From: Pseudoxanthomonas winnipegensis
GTDB lineage: Bacteria > Pseudomonadota > Gammaproteobacteria > Xanthomonadales > Xanthomonadaceae
DNA: 64,000 nucleotides
Direction: 5' to 3'
NCBI RefSeq assembly: GCF_004283755.1
Contig: NZ_SHMH01000005.1
Location: forward strand, 62,001 to 126,000
Part shown: positions 28,773 through 37,385 of the stretch, piece after piece
Numbering within the stretch: the stretch's first letter is position 1
Layout: each line of letters begins with the position of its first letter
The notes under the pieces: model-generated
Databases searched by the model: none
Seen by the model: only the letters and a program-made list of their open reading frames with translations
Told to the model about the DNA's origin: nothing
Translations under genes and position numbers: made by a program

Positions 28773-30932
28773 TCAGTCCGCCTTCGCATCCAGCCCGCGC
28801 TTCTCCAGCAGCGGTTCGATCCGCGGCGCGTGTCCGGTGAAGTCGACGAACAGCTTCATCGCGTCCTGGCTGCCGCCCTGGGAGAGCAGGGTCTTGCGGA
28901 AGCGGTCGCCGTTGGCGCGGCTCAGGCCGCCGTGCTGCTTGAACCACTGCTGGGTGTTCGCATCCAGCACCTCGGACCAGATGTAGGCGTAGTAGCCGGC
29001 CGAATAGCCGCCCATGATGTGGCTGAAGTAGGGCGTGCGGTAGCGCGGCGGCACCGGGGCGTAGGCGATGCCATCGGCCGCCAGCGCCTTGGCTTCGAAG
29101 TCCACCACGCCGGACGCGGCCGGGACCTGGTCTTCGGTGATCTGGTGCCAGCGCTGGTCCAGCATCGCCGCGCCCAGGTATTCGGTGGTGGCGAAGCCCT
29201 GGTTGAACTTGGCCGCGGCCACGACCTTGTCGAGCAGGGCCTGCGGCATCGGCGCGCCGGTCTGGTGATGCTTGGCGTAGTGGCGCAGGATCGCCGGATC
29301 GTCGGCCCACATCTCGTTGACCTGCGAGGGGAACTCGACGAAGTCGCGCGGCACGCTGGTGCCGGAGAAGTAGGGGTACTTCACGTCGGAGAACATGCCG
29401 TGCAGGGCATGGCCGAACTCATGGAAGGCAGTGGTGACCTCGTCCCAGGTCAGCAGCGTCGGCTGGCCGGCCGGCGGCTTGGGGATGTTGAGGTGGTTGG
29501 CCACCACCGGCTTGTCGCCGGTCAGCGCGGACTGCGACACGTAGGAATTCATCCACGCGCCGCCGCGCTTGGACGCGCGCGCATACGGGTCGAAGATGAA
29601 GATCGCCAGCTGCGAGCCGTCGGCATCGAACACGTCGTAGACGAAGGTGTCGGCGTGGTACTTGGGCAGATCGTGGCGCTCCTTGAAGCTCAGGCCGAAC
29701 TCCTGGTTGGCGGCGTAGAACACGCCGTTTTCCAGCACGTTGCGCATCTCCAGGTAGGGCTTGAGCTGGGACTCGTCGAAGTTGTACTTGGCCTGGCGCA
29801 CCTTCTCGCTGTAGAAGGCCCAGTCCCAGGCTGCGAGTTCGAAGCCCGGCTTGCCGGCGGCCTTCCGCTCGGCGTCGATCATCGCCTGCAGGTCGGCGGC
29901 CTCGCGCTTGGCGTTGGCCAAGGCGGCCGGAGCCAGCTTGCCCAGCATCGCGTTGACGGCCTCGGGCGTCTTGGCGGTCTGGTTCTCCAGCGAGTAGGCG
30001 GCGTAGTTGGGATAGCCGAGCATCTTCGCCTTCTGCGCGCGCAGGGTCATGATGCGCGAGACGATGGCGGTGTTGTCGTAGGCGTTGCCGCGGCTGCCGC
30101 GGTTCACCGAGGCCTTGAACAGCTGCTCGCGCGTGGCCCGGTCGGTCAGATGGGTCAGCGGCGGCTGGCCGGTGGTGTTGAGCAGGGTCAGCACGTACTT
30201 GCCGGGCAGCTTGCGCGCCTTGGCTTCGTCGGCCGCGGCGGCGATCTCCGCCGCGCTCAGGCCGTCGAGCTGCCTGGCATCGTCCAGCACCAGGGCCGAA
30301 TCGTTGACCTCGGCCAGCACGTTCTGGCTGAACTTGGTCGACAGCGTGGCCAGCTCGGCGTTCATCGCCTTCAGGCGCGTCTTGTCCGCCTCGGAGAGCT
30401 TGGCGCCGGAGCGCACGAAGTCGCCGTAGACCTTCTCGACCAGGCGCAGGCTCTGCGGATCCAGGCCCAGGCCGGCGCGGCCGTCGTAGAGGGTCTGGAT
30501 GCGCACGAACAGCTTGCCGTTGAGGTTGATCGCATCGCGGTGCGCGGCGAACTTGCCGGCGTAGTCGGCCTGCAGCTGCTTGCGCGTGTCGTTGGTGTCG
30601 GTGCCGACCAGGTTGAGGAACACCGAGGTCGCCCGATCCAGCAGCTGGCCGCTCTGCTCCAGCGCCACGAAGGTGTTGTCGAAGCTCGGCTTGGCCGGGT
30701 TGTCGGCGATCGCCGCGATCTCCTTGAGCTGCTGCGCCATGCCCGCATCGAAGGCCGGGGCGAAGTCGGCGTCCGTGATCTTGTCGAACTGCGGGTAGTG
30801 CAGCGGCAGCGGGCTTTGGACGAAGAACGGATTGCTGGCCTGGCTGGCGGCGGGCGTCGCGGAGGTCTGGGCGTAGGCGGGCATGGCGGTTCCAAGGGCG
30901 AGGGCGAGCGCCAGGGTCAGGCGGTGGGTCAT
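28773..30932 (-). CDS. dcp: M3 family peptidyl-dipeptidase Dcp-like zinc metallopeptidase
   Basis: A 719-residue zinc peptidase of family M3. A signal peptide (MTHRLTLALALALGTAMPAY followed by AQ) directs it to the periplasm. The zinc site is TTAFHEFGHALHGMFS with the third ligand in FPSQVNEMWA; C-terminal substrate-binding tyrosines are in PYFSHIMGGYSAGYYAYIW. Family members remove C-terminal dipeptides or degrade oligopeptides. ATG 30932 is chosen because GGAG lies just before it and the signal peptide starts cleanly; ATG 30959 is nine codons upstream. Preceded by a symmetrical CRP-type site that could serve this gene or the divergent peroxidase. Confidence 0.93.
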   Translation of the reverse strand: MTHRLTLALALALGTAMPAYAQTSATPAASQASNPFFVQSPLPLHYPQFDKITDADFAPAFDAGMAQQLKEIAAIADNPAKPSFDNTFVALEQSGQLLDRATSVFLNLVGTDTNDTRKQLQADYAGKFAAHRDAINLNGKLFVRIQTLYDGRAGLGLDPQSLRLVEKVYGDFVRSGAKLSEADKTRLKAMNAELATLSTKFSQNVLAEVNDSALVLDDARQLDGLSAAEIAAAADEAKARKLPGKYVLTLLNTTGQPPLTHLTDRATREQLFKASVNRGSRGNAYDNTAIVSRIMTLRAQKAKMLGYPNYAAYSLENQTAKTPEAVNAMLGKLAPAALANAKREAADLQAMIDAERKAAGKPGFELAAWDWAFYSEKVRQAKYNFDESQLKPYLEMRNVLENGVFYAANQEFGLSFKERHDLPKYHADTFVYDVFDADGSQLAIFIFDPYARASKRGGAWMNSYVSQSALTGDKPVVANHLNIPKPPAGQPTLLTWDEVTTAFHEFGHALHGMFSDVKYPYFSGTSVPRDFVEFPSQVNEMWADDPAILRHYAKHHQTGAPMPQALLDKVVAAAKFNQGFATTEYLGAAMLDQRWHQITEDQVPAASGVVDFEAKALAADGIAYAPVPPRYRTPYFSHIMGGYSAGYYAYIWSEVLDANTQQWFKQHGGLSRANGDRFRKTLLSQGGSQDAMKLFVDFTGHAPRIEPLLEKRGLDAKAD

Positions 30933-31062
30933 GTGGCTCCGGATCGGGGTGGTGGACATCGACCCCCGAGGCTAACCGGGACCCGGCGCCGCAGCCCATG
31001 ACCGAAGGCATGGCCTGACGCAATCGTCACGCGTGACCGGCCACCCTCGATAGCCTAAAATT

Positions 31063-31078
31063 TGTGACGTAACTCACA
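31063..31078. promoter_or_regulatory. CRP/Clp-type binding site
   Basis: TGTGA-CGTAAC-TCACA matches the CRP consensus exactly in both half-sites with the correct 6-base spacer. In Xanthomonads the CRP homologue Clp (cyclic-di-GMP responsive) recognises this motif. It lies between divergent dcp and glutathione peroxidase genes; a possible -10 for the latter (TATGAT, 31109-31114) is 31 bases downstream. Confidence 0.7.
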
Positions 31079-31143
31079 TAACATTAGGTGCGGCGCCGTC
31101 ATGGCGCCTATGATCGGTCGGCCAGGGACAACGGAAGGTAGGC

Positions 31144-31626
31144 ATGCGGGGTGTTTTCGAATTCGCGGCGCTGGACATCAATGGCCACGAGCAGCCGCTG
31201 GCCGACTGGGCCGGCTCGGTCCTGCTGATCGTCAATGTCGCCTCCCAGTGCGGGTTCACCCCGCAGTACGGCGGCCTGGAGCTGCTGTGGCAGCAGTATC
31301 GCGATCGCGGGCTGGTGGTGCTGGGCTTTCCCTGCGACCAGTTCGGTCACCAGGAGCCGGGCGACGAGGCGCAGATCCGCGCCTTCTGCAGCCTCAACTA
31401 CGCGGTGACCTTCCCGATGTTCGCCAAGGTCGAGGTCAATGGGCCGAACGCGCATCCGCTGTGGCAGCGGCTCAAGCACGACCGGCCGGGGGTATTCGGC
31501 ACCGAGCGCATCAAGTGGAACTTCACCAAGTTCCTGGTCGGCCGCAACGGCCAGGTCCTGCGCCGCTATGGATCGCGCAACGCGCCCGCATCGCTGGCGC
31601 GGGACATCGAGGATGCGCTGGGCTGA
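31144..31626 (+). CDS. Glutathione peroxidase family thiol peroxidase (BtuE-like)
   Basis: A 160-residue peroxidase. The peroxidatic cysteine lies in VNVASQCGFTPQYGGLELL, the catalytic glutamine in FPCDQFGHQEPG, and the tryptophan/asparagine in IKWNFTKFLVG. Family members reduce peroxides with thioredoxin or glutathione in the cytosol. Start ATG 31144 follows GGAAGG. The upstream region holds a CRP/Clp-type palindrome. A cluster of GTAG repeats follows the gene. Confidence 0.92.
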   Translation: MRGVFEFAALDINGHEQPLADWAGSVLLIVNVASQCGFTPQYGGLELLWQQYRDRGLVVLGFPCDQFGHQEPGDEAQIRAFCSLNYAVTFPMFAKVEVNGPNAHPLWQRLKHDRPGVFGTERIKWNFTKFLVGRNGQVLRRYGSRNAPASLARDIEDALG

Positions 31627-31681
31627 CGCGTGCAGCGAGTCCTGCCTGCTAACCGTCTCTCGGATCAAGCCGCGGCCTTCT

Positions 31682-31817
31682 TGTAGAGCGGAGCTTGCTC
31701 CGCTGCTCTTCGTTCGGTTCCTGGAGAAAGCCCCAGCGGAGCAAGCTCCGCTCTACAGTCCGCTGCTCCTCGTTCGGTTCGTGGGGGAAGCCCCAGCGGA
31801 GCAAGCTCCGCTCTACA
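31682..31817. repeat. Three GTAG-type REP palindromes
   Basis: One complete facing pair (31682-31757) is followed by a second unit that has lost its left GTAG arm but keeps the linker and right palindrome (31759-31817). The linker CTCCTCGTTCGGTTCGTGGG is nearly the same as in the 28499 and 46821 copies, pointing to duplication of a linker-plus-palindrome module. Confidence 0.8.
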
Positions 31818-31874
31818 TGGAGCCGCCATCGGCTAAGGGGCCACAAGGGCGGCGTCTGCAGAGAGGCTTGCCGA

Positions 31875-32654
31875 CTACTTCTCTACGAAGGCGCGCTCGA
31901 ACACGTAGTGGCCGGGGCTGCCGATGCGCGGGGAGGCCTCGAAGCCGCGGCTGTCCAGCAGCGTGCGCAGGTCGGCCAGCATCTGCGGGCTGCCGCAGAT
32001 CATGAAGCGATCGCGCGCCGGGTCGATCGGCGGCAGGCCCAGCGTCTGGGCCATCTGCCCGCTGCCCAGCAGCTCGGTCAGCCGGCCCTGGTTGCGGAAC
32101 GGCTCGCGCGTCACCGCCGGGTAGTACAGCAGCCGCTCGCGCAGCAGCTCGCCCAGCAACTCGTGCTGCGGCAGCTCGCGCTCGAAGTAGTCGCGGTAGG
32201 CCAGATCCTGCTCGTAGCGCACGCCGTGGGTGAGGATCACCTTATCGAAGCGCTCGTAGGTCTCCGGGTCCTTGACGATGCTCAGCCACGGCGCCATGCC
32301 GGTGCCGGTGCCCAGCAGGTACAGGTGCCGTCCCGGGTGCAGGTCGGAGATCAGCAGGGTGCCGGTGGGCTTGCGCCCGATCAGGACGCTGTCGCCCGGC
32401 CGGATGTGCTGCAGGCGCGAGGTCAGCGGGCCGTTGGGGACCTTGATGCTGAAGAACTCCAGCTGCTCTTCCCAGTTGGCGCTGGCGATGGAGTAGGCGC
32501 GCAGCAGCGGGCGGGTTTCGCCCTCCAGGCCGATCATCACGAACTGGCCGTTCTCGAAACGGAAGGCCTCGCTGCGCGTGGTGGTGAAGCTGAAGTAGTC
32601 GTCGGTCCAGTGACGGACCTCAAGCACCGTTTCGGCGCCGTAAGCGGAAGACAT
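31875..32654 (-). CDS. fpr: Ferredoxin-NADP+ reductase
   Basis: A 259-residue bacterial subclass I ferredoxin/flavodoxin-NADP(H) reductase. FAD motif RPLLRAYSIAS, NADP motif LLGTGTGMAPWLSIVKDPET, and the typical C-terminus YVFERAFVEK that stacks on the flavin. It shuttles electrons between NADPH and ferredoxin/flavodoxin, supporting Fe-S assembly and oxidative-stress defence. Transcribed alone; 136 bases separate it from rluB upstream, with a TATACT -10 (32693-32698 on the minus strand) and a palindrome resembling a Fur box. Confidence 0.95.
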   Translation of the reverse strand: MSSAYGAETVLEVRHWTDDYFSFTTTRSEAFRFENGQFVMIGLEGETRPLLRAYSIASANWEEQLEFFSIKVPNGPLTSRLQHIRPGDSVLIGRKPTGTLLISDLHPGRHLYLLGTGTGMAPWLSIVKDPETYERFDKVILTHGVRYEQDLAYRDYFERELPQHELLGELLRERLLYYPAVTREPFRNQGRLTELLGSGQMAQTLGLPPIDPARDRFMICGSPQMLADLRTLLDSRGFEASPRIGSPGHYVFERAFVEK

Positions 32655-32707
32655 GGGCGGATCGTGTTGGGCAGGGGAGAGGAACGCGTTCCAGTATAGC
32701 CGCGAAG

Positions 32708-32724
32708 ATGAGATTGGTTCTCAT
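32708..32724 (-). promoter_or_regulatory. Fur-box-like palindrome upstream of fpr
   Basis: ATGAGAACCAATCTCAT (minus strand) is an imperfect palindrome resembling the TGAGAAT-n-ATTCTCA form of Fur boxes. It overlaps the expected -35 region for the -10 TATACT at 32693-32698, so it could block fpr transcription when iron is plentiful. By eye only. Confidence 0.4.
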
Positions 32725-32790
32725 ATCCGCGCACGCGTCGACCGACGGGGCGGGGCGCGGACGCGCGAGACCGCGCGTCCGCCGGCCGGA

Positions 32791-34362
32791 TCAGCCCTGG
32801 CCCCGCGGACCGCGACCGCGCGGCGCGCCGCCGGAACGGTTGCCGCCCGGGCCGCGGTTGCCACCCGGACGCGGGCCGTTGCCGCCGGGGCGGTTGCCGC
32901 CGGCTGGACGACCGCCGGGGCGGGCCTGGCCCTGGCGCTGGCCGTACGGGCTATAGCTGCCGGGCGTGGCGTGGTCGGACGGGAAGCTGGGCGCATTGCC
33001 CGGATGCCCGTACGGCTTGGCCTTGCGCTGCTGGCCCTGGCCTGCGCCCTGGCCGCGCGGACCGCGCTCGTCGCCGAAGCCGCCGCCATAGGGGCTGTTG
33101 CCGCCACCACCACCACCACCGCCCGGACCGCGGCGCTGGCCGCCGGCCGGCTTGCCGCCGAAGGGCTTCTTCGGGCCGGCGTTGCGGTGGCCGCTCGGGC
33201 CGGTGTCCACGCCGTCGGGCACGTACCAGCTGCGGAACGCGGCCGGGTTGCCTTCCGGCAGCGGCTTGGGACCCTTTTCCTTGCGCTGCTTGAACGGCTT
33301 CTGCGACTGCTTGGCCGCCGCTTCGCCGCTGACGGTCAGGCCGCCCTTGAAGCCGCCGCCCTTGCCGCGGCCACGGCCGCGATCCTCGCGCACGTTGTCG
33401 AAGCGGCGCAGCTCGCGACCTTCGTCGGCGGTGCTGTGGCCGTTGACGTAGGCGTTGCCGGCGCCGCGCGCGTTGATCTGCAGCGTAGCCTTGGCCGCCT
33501 TGCGCTGGCCGATCACCGGCTGCAGGGTCAGCGCGGCCGGGGCGCCGTCCTCCAGGCCCAGCTGCTTGCGCAGCGCCTGGACCTGGGCGTCGGGCAGCTC
33601 CTGCGACTGGCCGCGCAGCAGCGGCTGCGGCAGTTCGATGGCGCCGTAGCGGATGCGCTTGAGGCGGCTGACCTGGCAGCCCTGCGATTCCCACAGGCGG
33701 CGCACCTCGCGGTTGCGGCCCTCGCTCAGGGTCACGCGGTACCAGTCGTGCGAATCGGTGCCGCCGATGCGTTCGATCTCGTCGAACTTGGCCGGGCCGT
33801 CCTCCAGCGCCACGCCGCGGCGCAGGCGATCGACCAGGTTGTCCGGCACGGTGTCCTGGCCTTCCGGGGCGCGCACGCGCACCACGTACTCGCGGCTGAC
33901 CTCGAAGGAGGGGTGCATCATCGCGTTGGCCAGCTCGCCGTCGGTGGTCAGCAGCAGCAGGCCGGTGGTGTTGATGTCCAGGCGGCCGATGGCGATCCAG
34001 CGCGCGCCCTTGAGCGCGGGCAGGGACTCGAACACGGTCGGCCGGCCTTCGGGGTCCTCGCGCGTGGTCACCTCGCCTTCGGGCTTGTTGTAGATCAGCA
34101 CGCGGGTGGGCTCGGTCAGCGCGCTGGCCACGAAGCTGCGGCCGTCCAGCTCGACGCGGTCGCCGCTGCCGATGGACATGCCGATCTGCGCGGTCTGGCC
34201 GTTGACCTTGACCAGGCCATCGGCGATGCGCTGCTCCAGCGCGCGGCGCGAGCCCAGGCCGGCCTGGGCCAGCACCTTGTGCAGGCGTTCCTCCAGGCGG
34301 ACTTCGGGGGCTGCGGCGGCGTCGCGCTTCAGCGAGAGCTTGCTGCGGGGGGTGTCACTCAT
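32791..34362 (-). CDS. rluB: 23S rRNA pseudouridine synthase RluB with long Gly/Arg-rich tail
   Basis: A 523-residue RsuA/RluB-type pseudouridine synthase, which modifies U2605 (E. coli numbering) of 23S rRNA. N-terminal S4 domain (RLHKVLAQAGLGSRRALEQR), catalytic aspartate in GRLDINTTGLLLL, and VTLSEGRNREVRRLWESQG. The catalytic body ends near residue 270. The last ~250 residues are disordered, turning into Gly/Arg/Pro/Gln repeats (GGGGGGGG, GGNRPGGNGPRPGGN), resembling RNA-binding RGG tails. ATG 34362 overlaps the scpB end by eight bases. Third gene of the scpA-scpB-rluB operon, an order common in proteobacteria. Confidence 0.95.
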   Translation of the reverse strand: MSDTPRSKLSLKRDAAAAPEVRLEERLHKVLAQAGLGSRRALEQRIADGLVKVNGQTAQIGMSIGSGDRVELDGRSFVASALTEPTRVLIYNKPEGEVTTREDPEGRPTVFESLPALKGARWIAIGRLDINTTGLLLLTTDGELANAMMHPSFEVSREYVVRVRAPEGQDTVPDNLVDRLRRGVALEDGPAKFDEIERIGGTDSHDWYRVTLSEGRNREVRRLWESQGCQVSRLKRIRYGAIELPQPLLRGQSQELPDAQVQALRKQLGLEDGAPAALTLQPVIGQRKAAKATLQINARGAGNAYVNGHSTADEGRELRRFDNVREDRGRGRGKGGGFKGGLTVSGEAAAKQSQKPFKQRKEKGPKPLPEGNPAAFRSWYVPDGVDTGPSGHRNAGPKKPFGGKPAGGQRRGPGGGGGGGGNSPYGGGFGDERGPRGQGAGQGQQRKAKPYGHPGNAPSFPSDHATPGSYSPYGQRQGQARPGGRPAGGNRPGGNGPRPGGNRGPGGNRSGGAPRGRGPRGQG

Positions 34363-35284
34363 GTTTGTGCTCCGACGAGACCGTATCGGCGTCGTCTTCT
34401 TGGTGGGTGGTGGAAGCCGGCGCGTCGGTCTGCGGCGCGTCGGTGGGTTCGGCCGCGTCCGCGAGGGGCGCGTCGAGGTCGGGGGCGTCCTGCGTGGCCG
34501 GCGGCGGCAGGTCGCCGTCGGCCTCCGGCGCGTCCTGCGCCGGCGGGGAATCGAGGGAGGCCGGCGGTTCGCCATCGTCGGCGCCGGTGGCGGCGTCATC
34601 GGCCGGCACGGCCTCCGCATCCGCCTCCGCGTCGGGCTGGCCCTCGGCGGCGGCGCGGGCCGGCAGCGGGGCGCCGGGCAGCGGCAGCTGCGGATCGAGC
34701 TCGGCGATGTCCTTCAGCTCGGACAGCGGCGGCAGTTCGTCCAGGCGCTTGAGCCCGAAGTAGTCCAGGAAGCCCTTGGTGGTGCCGAACAGCGCCGGCC
34801 TGCCGGGCACGTCGCGGTGGCCGACCACGCGGATCCACTCGCGCTCTTCCAGCGCCTGGATGATGTTGCTGCTGACCGCCACGCCGCGCACCTGCTCGAT
34901 CTCGCCGCGGGTGATCGGCTGGCGGTAGGCGATCAGCGCCAGGGTCTCCAGAGTGGCGCGGGTGTAGCGGGTCTTGCGCTCGGTCCACATGCGGCTGACC
35001 CAGGCGTGCACGTCCGGCTTGACCTGGTAGCGCCAGCCGCTGGCCACTTCGACCAGCTCCACGCCGCGCTCGGCGCAGGCCTGGGCGAGCTGTTCCAGCG
35101 CCAGGTCCAGGCTGCCTTCCGGCGCCGGGCGGTCTTCCGGGAACAGCTCGGCCAGCTGCGCCAGGCTCATCGGCTGGGCCGAGGCCAGCAGCGCGGCCTC
35201 CACGATGCGGTTGATCAGGCCCTGGTCCGCCTGGGCGACCGGGGCGGTCGCGGTGTCGGTATCGAAAGCGTCGTCGTCGTGCAT
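34355..35284 (-). CDS. scpB: Segregation and condensation protein ScpB
   Basis: A 309-residue kleisin-associated subunit of the SMC-ScpAB condensin. Two winged-helix domains: [20 protein letters not shown] then LEVASGW-type strand, and [20 protein letters not shown] with [17 protein letters not shown] and [19 protein letters not shown]. The final ~110 residues are an acidic Asp/Ala/Pro-rich tail, longer than in E. coli-distant homologues but usual in Xanthomonads. It overlaps rluB and lies 53 bases after scpA. Its SMC partner is encoded at 57.2 kb in this same window. Confidence 0.95.
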   Translation of the reverse strand: MHDDDAFDTDTATAPVAQADQGLINRIVEAALLASAQPMSLAQLAELFPEDRPAPEGSLDLALEQLAQACAERGVELVEVASGWRYQVKPDVHAWVSRMWTERKTRYTRATLETLALIAYRQPITRGEIEQVRGVAVSSNIIQALEEREWIRVVGHRDVPGRPALFGTTKGFLDYFGLKRLDELPPLSELKDIAELDPQLPLPGAPLPARAAAEGQPDAEADAEAVPADDAATGADDGEPPASLDSPPAQDAPEADGDLPPPATQDAPDLDAPLADAAEPTDAPQTDAPASTTHQEDDADTVSSEHKHE

Positions 35285-35337
35285 GCGAGGGTCTTGGCCG
35301 CGCCGTCAGCGCGTGCGGGTCGTGGTGGCCGGCGCGC

Positions 35338-36243
35338 TCATGCGTCGTTGGCCGCGTCGGTGTCGTCGAACTCGCTGGAGAACTGCAGCGGCTCGTTGGT
35401 GTTGTTCAGCGCCAGGGACTTGATGTAGATCGGCGCCAGCGGAGCCTCCTGGACGATGTCCAGCAGCTGCTCCTTGGCCAGCTCCAGCATCGCCAGGAAG
35501 GTCACCAGCACGCCGAGCCGGCCCTCGGCCACGGTGAACATGGTCTCGAAGCGGTGGAACTTGCCGTCCTCCAGCCGCGAGAGCACCTCGCCCATGCGCT
35601 GGCGCACGCTCAGCGCCTCGCGCTTGATCGCGTGGCCGGAGAACAGCTCGGCGCGCTTGAGCACATCGTGCAGCGCCAGCAGCATCTCCTTCAGGTCCAC
35701 CTCCGGCGGCACCTTGATGGCGGTGCGGTCCGGCACATGGGCGTGGGCCACGGCGGTGTCGCGGTCCTGGCGAGGCAGGGCGTCGATGTCCTCGGCGGCC
35801 TGCTTGAAGCGCTCGTATTCCTGCAGGCGGCGCACCAGGTCGGCGCGCGGGTCGCCTTCCTCGCCGTCCTCGGCCTGCGGCCGCGGCAGCAGCATGCGCG
35901 ACTTGATCTCGGCCAGGATCGCGGCCATCACCAGGTATTCGGCCGCCAGCTCGAAGCGCAGCTCCTGCATGACGTTGATGTAATCCACGTACTGGCGGGT
36001 GATCTCCAGCACCGGGATGTCCAGGATGTCCAGGTTCTGCCGGCGGATCAGGTACAGCAGCAGGTCCAGCGGGCCCTCGAAGGCATCGAGGATGACCTCC
36101 AGCGCGTCCGGCGGGATGTACAGATCCTGCGGGATCTGCAGCACCGGCTGGCCATGCACCATCGCCAGCGGCATCTCGTGCTGCTGCGGGCTTTGCGGCT
36201 TGTCGGTGGAAGCGGTCGCGTCGGGCGCGGATTGCGATGTCAT
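35338..36243 (-). CDS. scpA: Segregation and condensation protein ScpA
   Basis: A 301-residue kleisin that bridges the SMC heads. Signature [20 protein letters not shown] followed by [20 protein letters not shown], then [20 protein letters not shown], and a C-terminal winged helix ([30 protein letters not shown]). ATG 36243 ([12 protein letters not shown]) is the most upstream convincing start; the real protein may start nearer the conserved core, at [10 protein letters not shown]. First gene of the operon with scpB and rluB. Confidence 0.93.
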   Translation of the reverse strand: MTSQSAPDATASTDKPQSPQQHEMPLAMVHGQPVLQIPQDLYIPPDALEVILDAFEGPLDLLLYLIRRQNLDILDIPVLEITRQYVDYINVMQELRFELAAEYLVMAAILAEIKSRMLLPRPQAEDGEEGDPRADLVRRLQEYERFKQAAEDIDALPRQDRDTAVAHAHVPDRTAIKVPPEVDLKEMLLALHDVLKRAELFSGHAIKREALSVRQRMGEVLSRLEDGKFHRFETMFTVAEGRLGVLVTFLAMLELAKEQLLDIVQEAPLAPIYIKSLALNNTNEPLQFSSEFDDTDAANDA

Positions 36244-36651
36244 CGAGGGTCGAAAGCGGGTCGCGTCAACACTGCGGTCCGGACCGGTTGGCGTGGGGGA
36301 ACGCCGGGGCCGGCCCTGCGATTGCCAGGGGGCATGCGCTTCCCGCAAGGGGCGGCGCCGGGGTACTGCAGGTGGTCAAGCCTTGCGTGGGCGGTCGCGG
36401 TGCGCACGTCAGCCAATGCGGCGCTCGCCTGTGGGGAGGGCGGCGGGCAACGAAGGATCAGGTGGTCTGGCCTTAAGGACGCGCTTGGCAGCGTGTGGGT
36501 CGCGGGCAGGTCCGGGCGGGCCTGGGCGATGGCCGCTGCGGGTCGTGCCGTGCCAATCAGGTTCGCAGAGTACGGTTTGGCCGGCCGCCTGTCCAGCGCG
36601 GGCGCATCCGTACAATCGCAGGCCCATCCGAAGTCCAGCGGTCTTAATGCC

Positions 36652-36951
36652 ATGTGGTACGCCATCGAAGGCCATGATGTCCCCGATTCCCTGCCGCTGC
36701 GCCAGCCGGCGCGCCCGGCGCACCTGGCGCGGCTGCAGGCGCTGCTCGATGCCGGCCGGCTGCTGGTGTGCGGGCCATGCCCGGCGATCGATTCGCCCGA
36801 TCCGGGCCCGGCCGGCTTCAGCGGCAGCATCGTGATCGCGCAGTTCGACTCGCTGGAGGATGCGCGCGCCTGGGCCGACGCCGACCCATATGCGCTGGCC
36901 GGTGTCTATGCGCGGGTGGACGTGCGTCCGTTCCTGAAGGTGCTGCCGTGA
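36652..36951 (+). CDS. YciI family protein
   Basis: A 99-residue YciI-like ferredoxin-fold protein ([61 protein letters not shown]). The conserved WYAI and DPYALAG strings are typical; some members have weak hydrolase or dechlorinase-like activity, and the gene is often near cell-division loci. A TACAAT -10 lies at 36611-36616. The 408-base gap upstream (36244-36651) otherwise shows nothing. Its stop overlaps the GTG start of bolA by four bases. Confidence 0.92.
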   Translation: MWYAIEGHDVPDSLPLRQPARPAHLARLQALLDAGRLLVCGPCPAIDSPDPGPAGFSGSIVIAQFDSLEDARAWADADPYALAGVYARVDVRPFLKVLP

Positions 36952-37232
36952 GCGAGGCGACGCGGATCGAGCGCATCCGCCAGGCGCTGGACGCCGGCCT
37001 TGCGCCGACGGTGCTGGAGCTGGAGGACGAGAGCCACCGCCACGCCGGCCACGCCGGTGCGCGCGACGGCCGCGGGCATTTCAAGGTCCGGGTGGTCAGC
37101 GAGGCCTTCGCCGGCAAGCTGCCGCTGGCCCGGCACCGGCTGGTGTATGCCGCGCTGGGCCCGATGATGCAGACCGACATCCATGCCATGAGCATCGTCG
37201 CCCAGACCCCGGGCGAGGCCTCCAGCGCCTGA
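36948..37232 (+). CDS. bolA: BolA family protein
   Basis: A 94-residue BolA-like protein starting at GTG 36948 (GTGA overlap with yciI). Core: [46 protein letters not shown] and the helix-turn-helix-like [11 protein letters not shown] then DIHAMSI. BolA proteins pair with monothiol glutaredoxins to handle [2Fe-2S] clusters and affect cell shape. The conserved histidines for cluster binding (HRHAGH and IHAMSI) are present. Operon with yciI as in other Xanthomonads. Confidence 0.93.
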   Translation: MSEATRIERIRQALDAGLAPTVLELEDESHRHAGHAGARDGRGHFKVRVVSEAFAGKLPLARHRLVYAALGPMMQTDIHAMSIVAQTPGEASSA

Positions 37233-37332
37233 GCGGGCGCGGGTTGCCCAGGCGTGCGACGGCACCGATTTCGCGGGCTTTTGATCCGGCGCCGCCCTAG
37301 CATCGGCCCAAGGTAGGATGGACCGCGCGGAG

Positions 37333-37346
37333 TGGAAGCGCTTACA
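37333..37346 (+). promoter_or_regulatory. LacI-type operator 1 (autoregulatory)
   Basis: TGGAAGCGCTTACA, 39 bases before the LacI-family regulator start. It matches operators 2 (38486) and 3 (55597) at 10-11 of 14 positions with the invariant right half CGyTTACA, typical of LacI-family sites centred on CG. Confidence 0.7.
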
Positions 37347-37385
37347 TTCCGCGCCAGAACCAGTCAGCCAGACCGCGGAGGGCGG

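Noticed and set aside
36409..36723. Minus-strand frame of 104 codons in the scpA-yciI gap
   Set aside because: It overlaps the start of yciI, has no RBS and reads as random GC-rich sequence.
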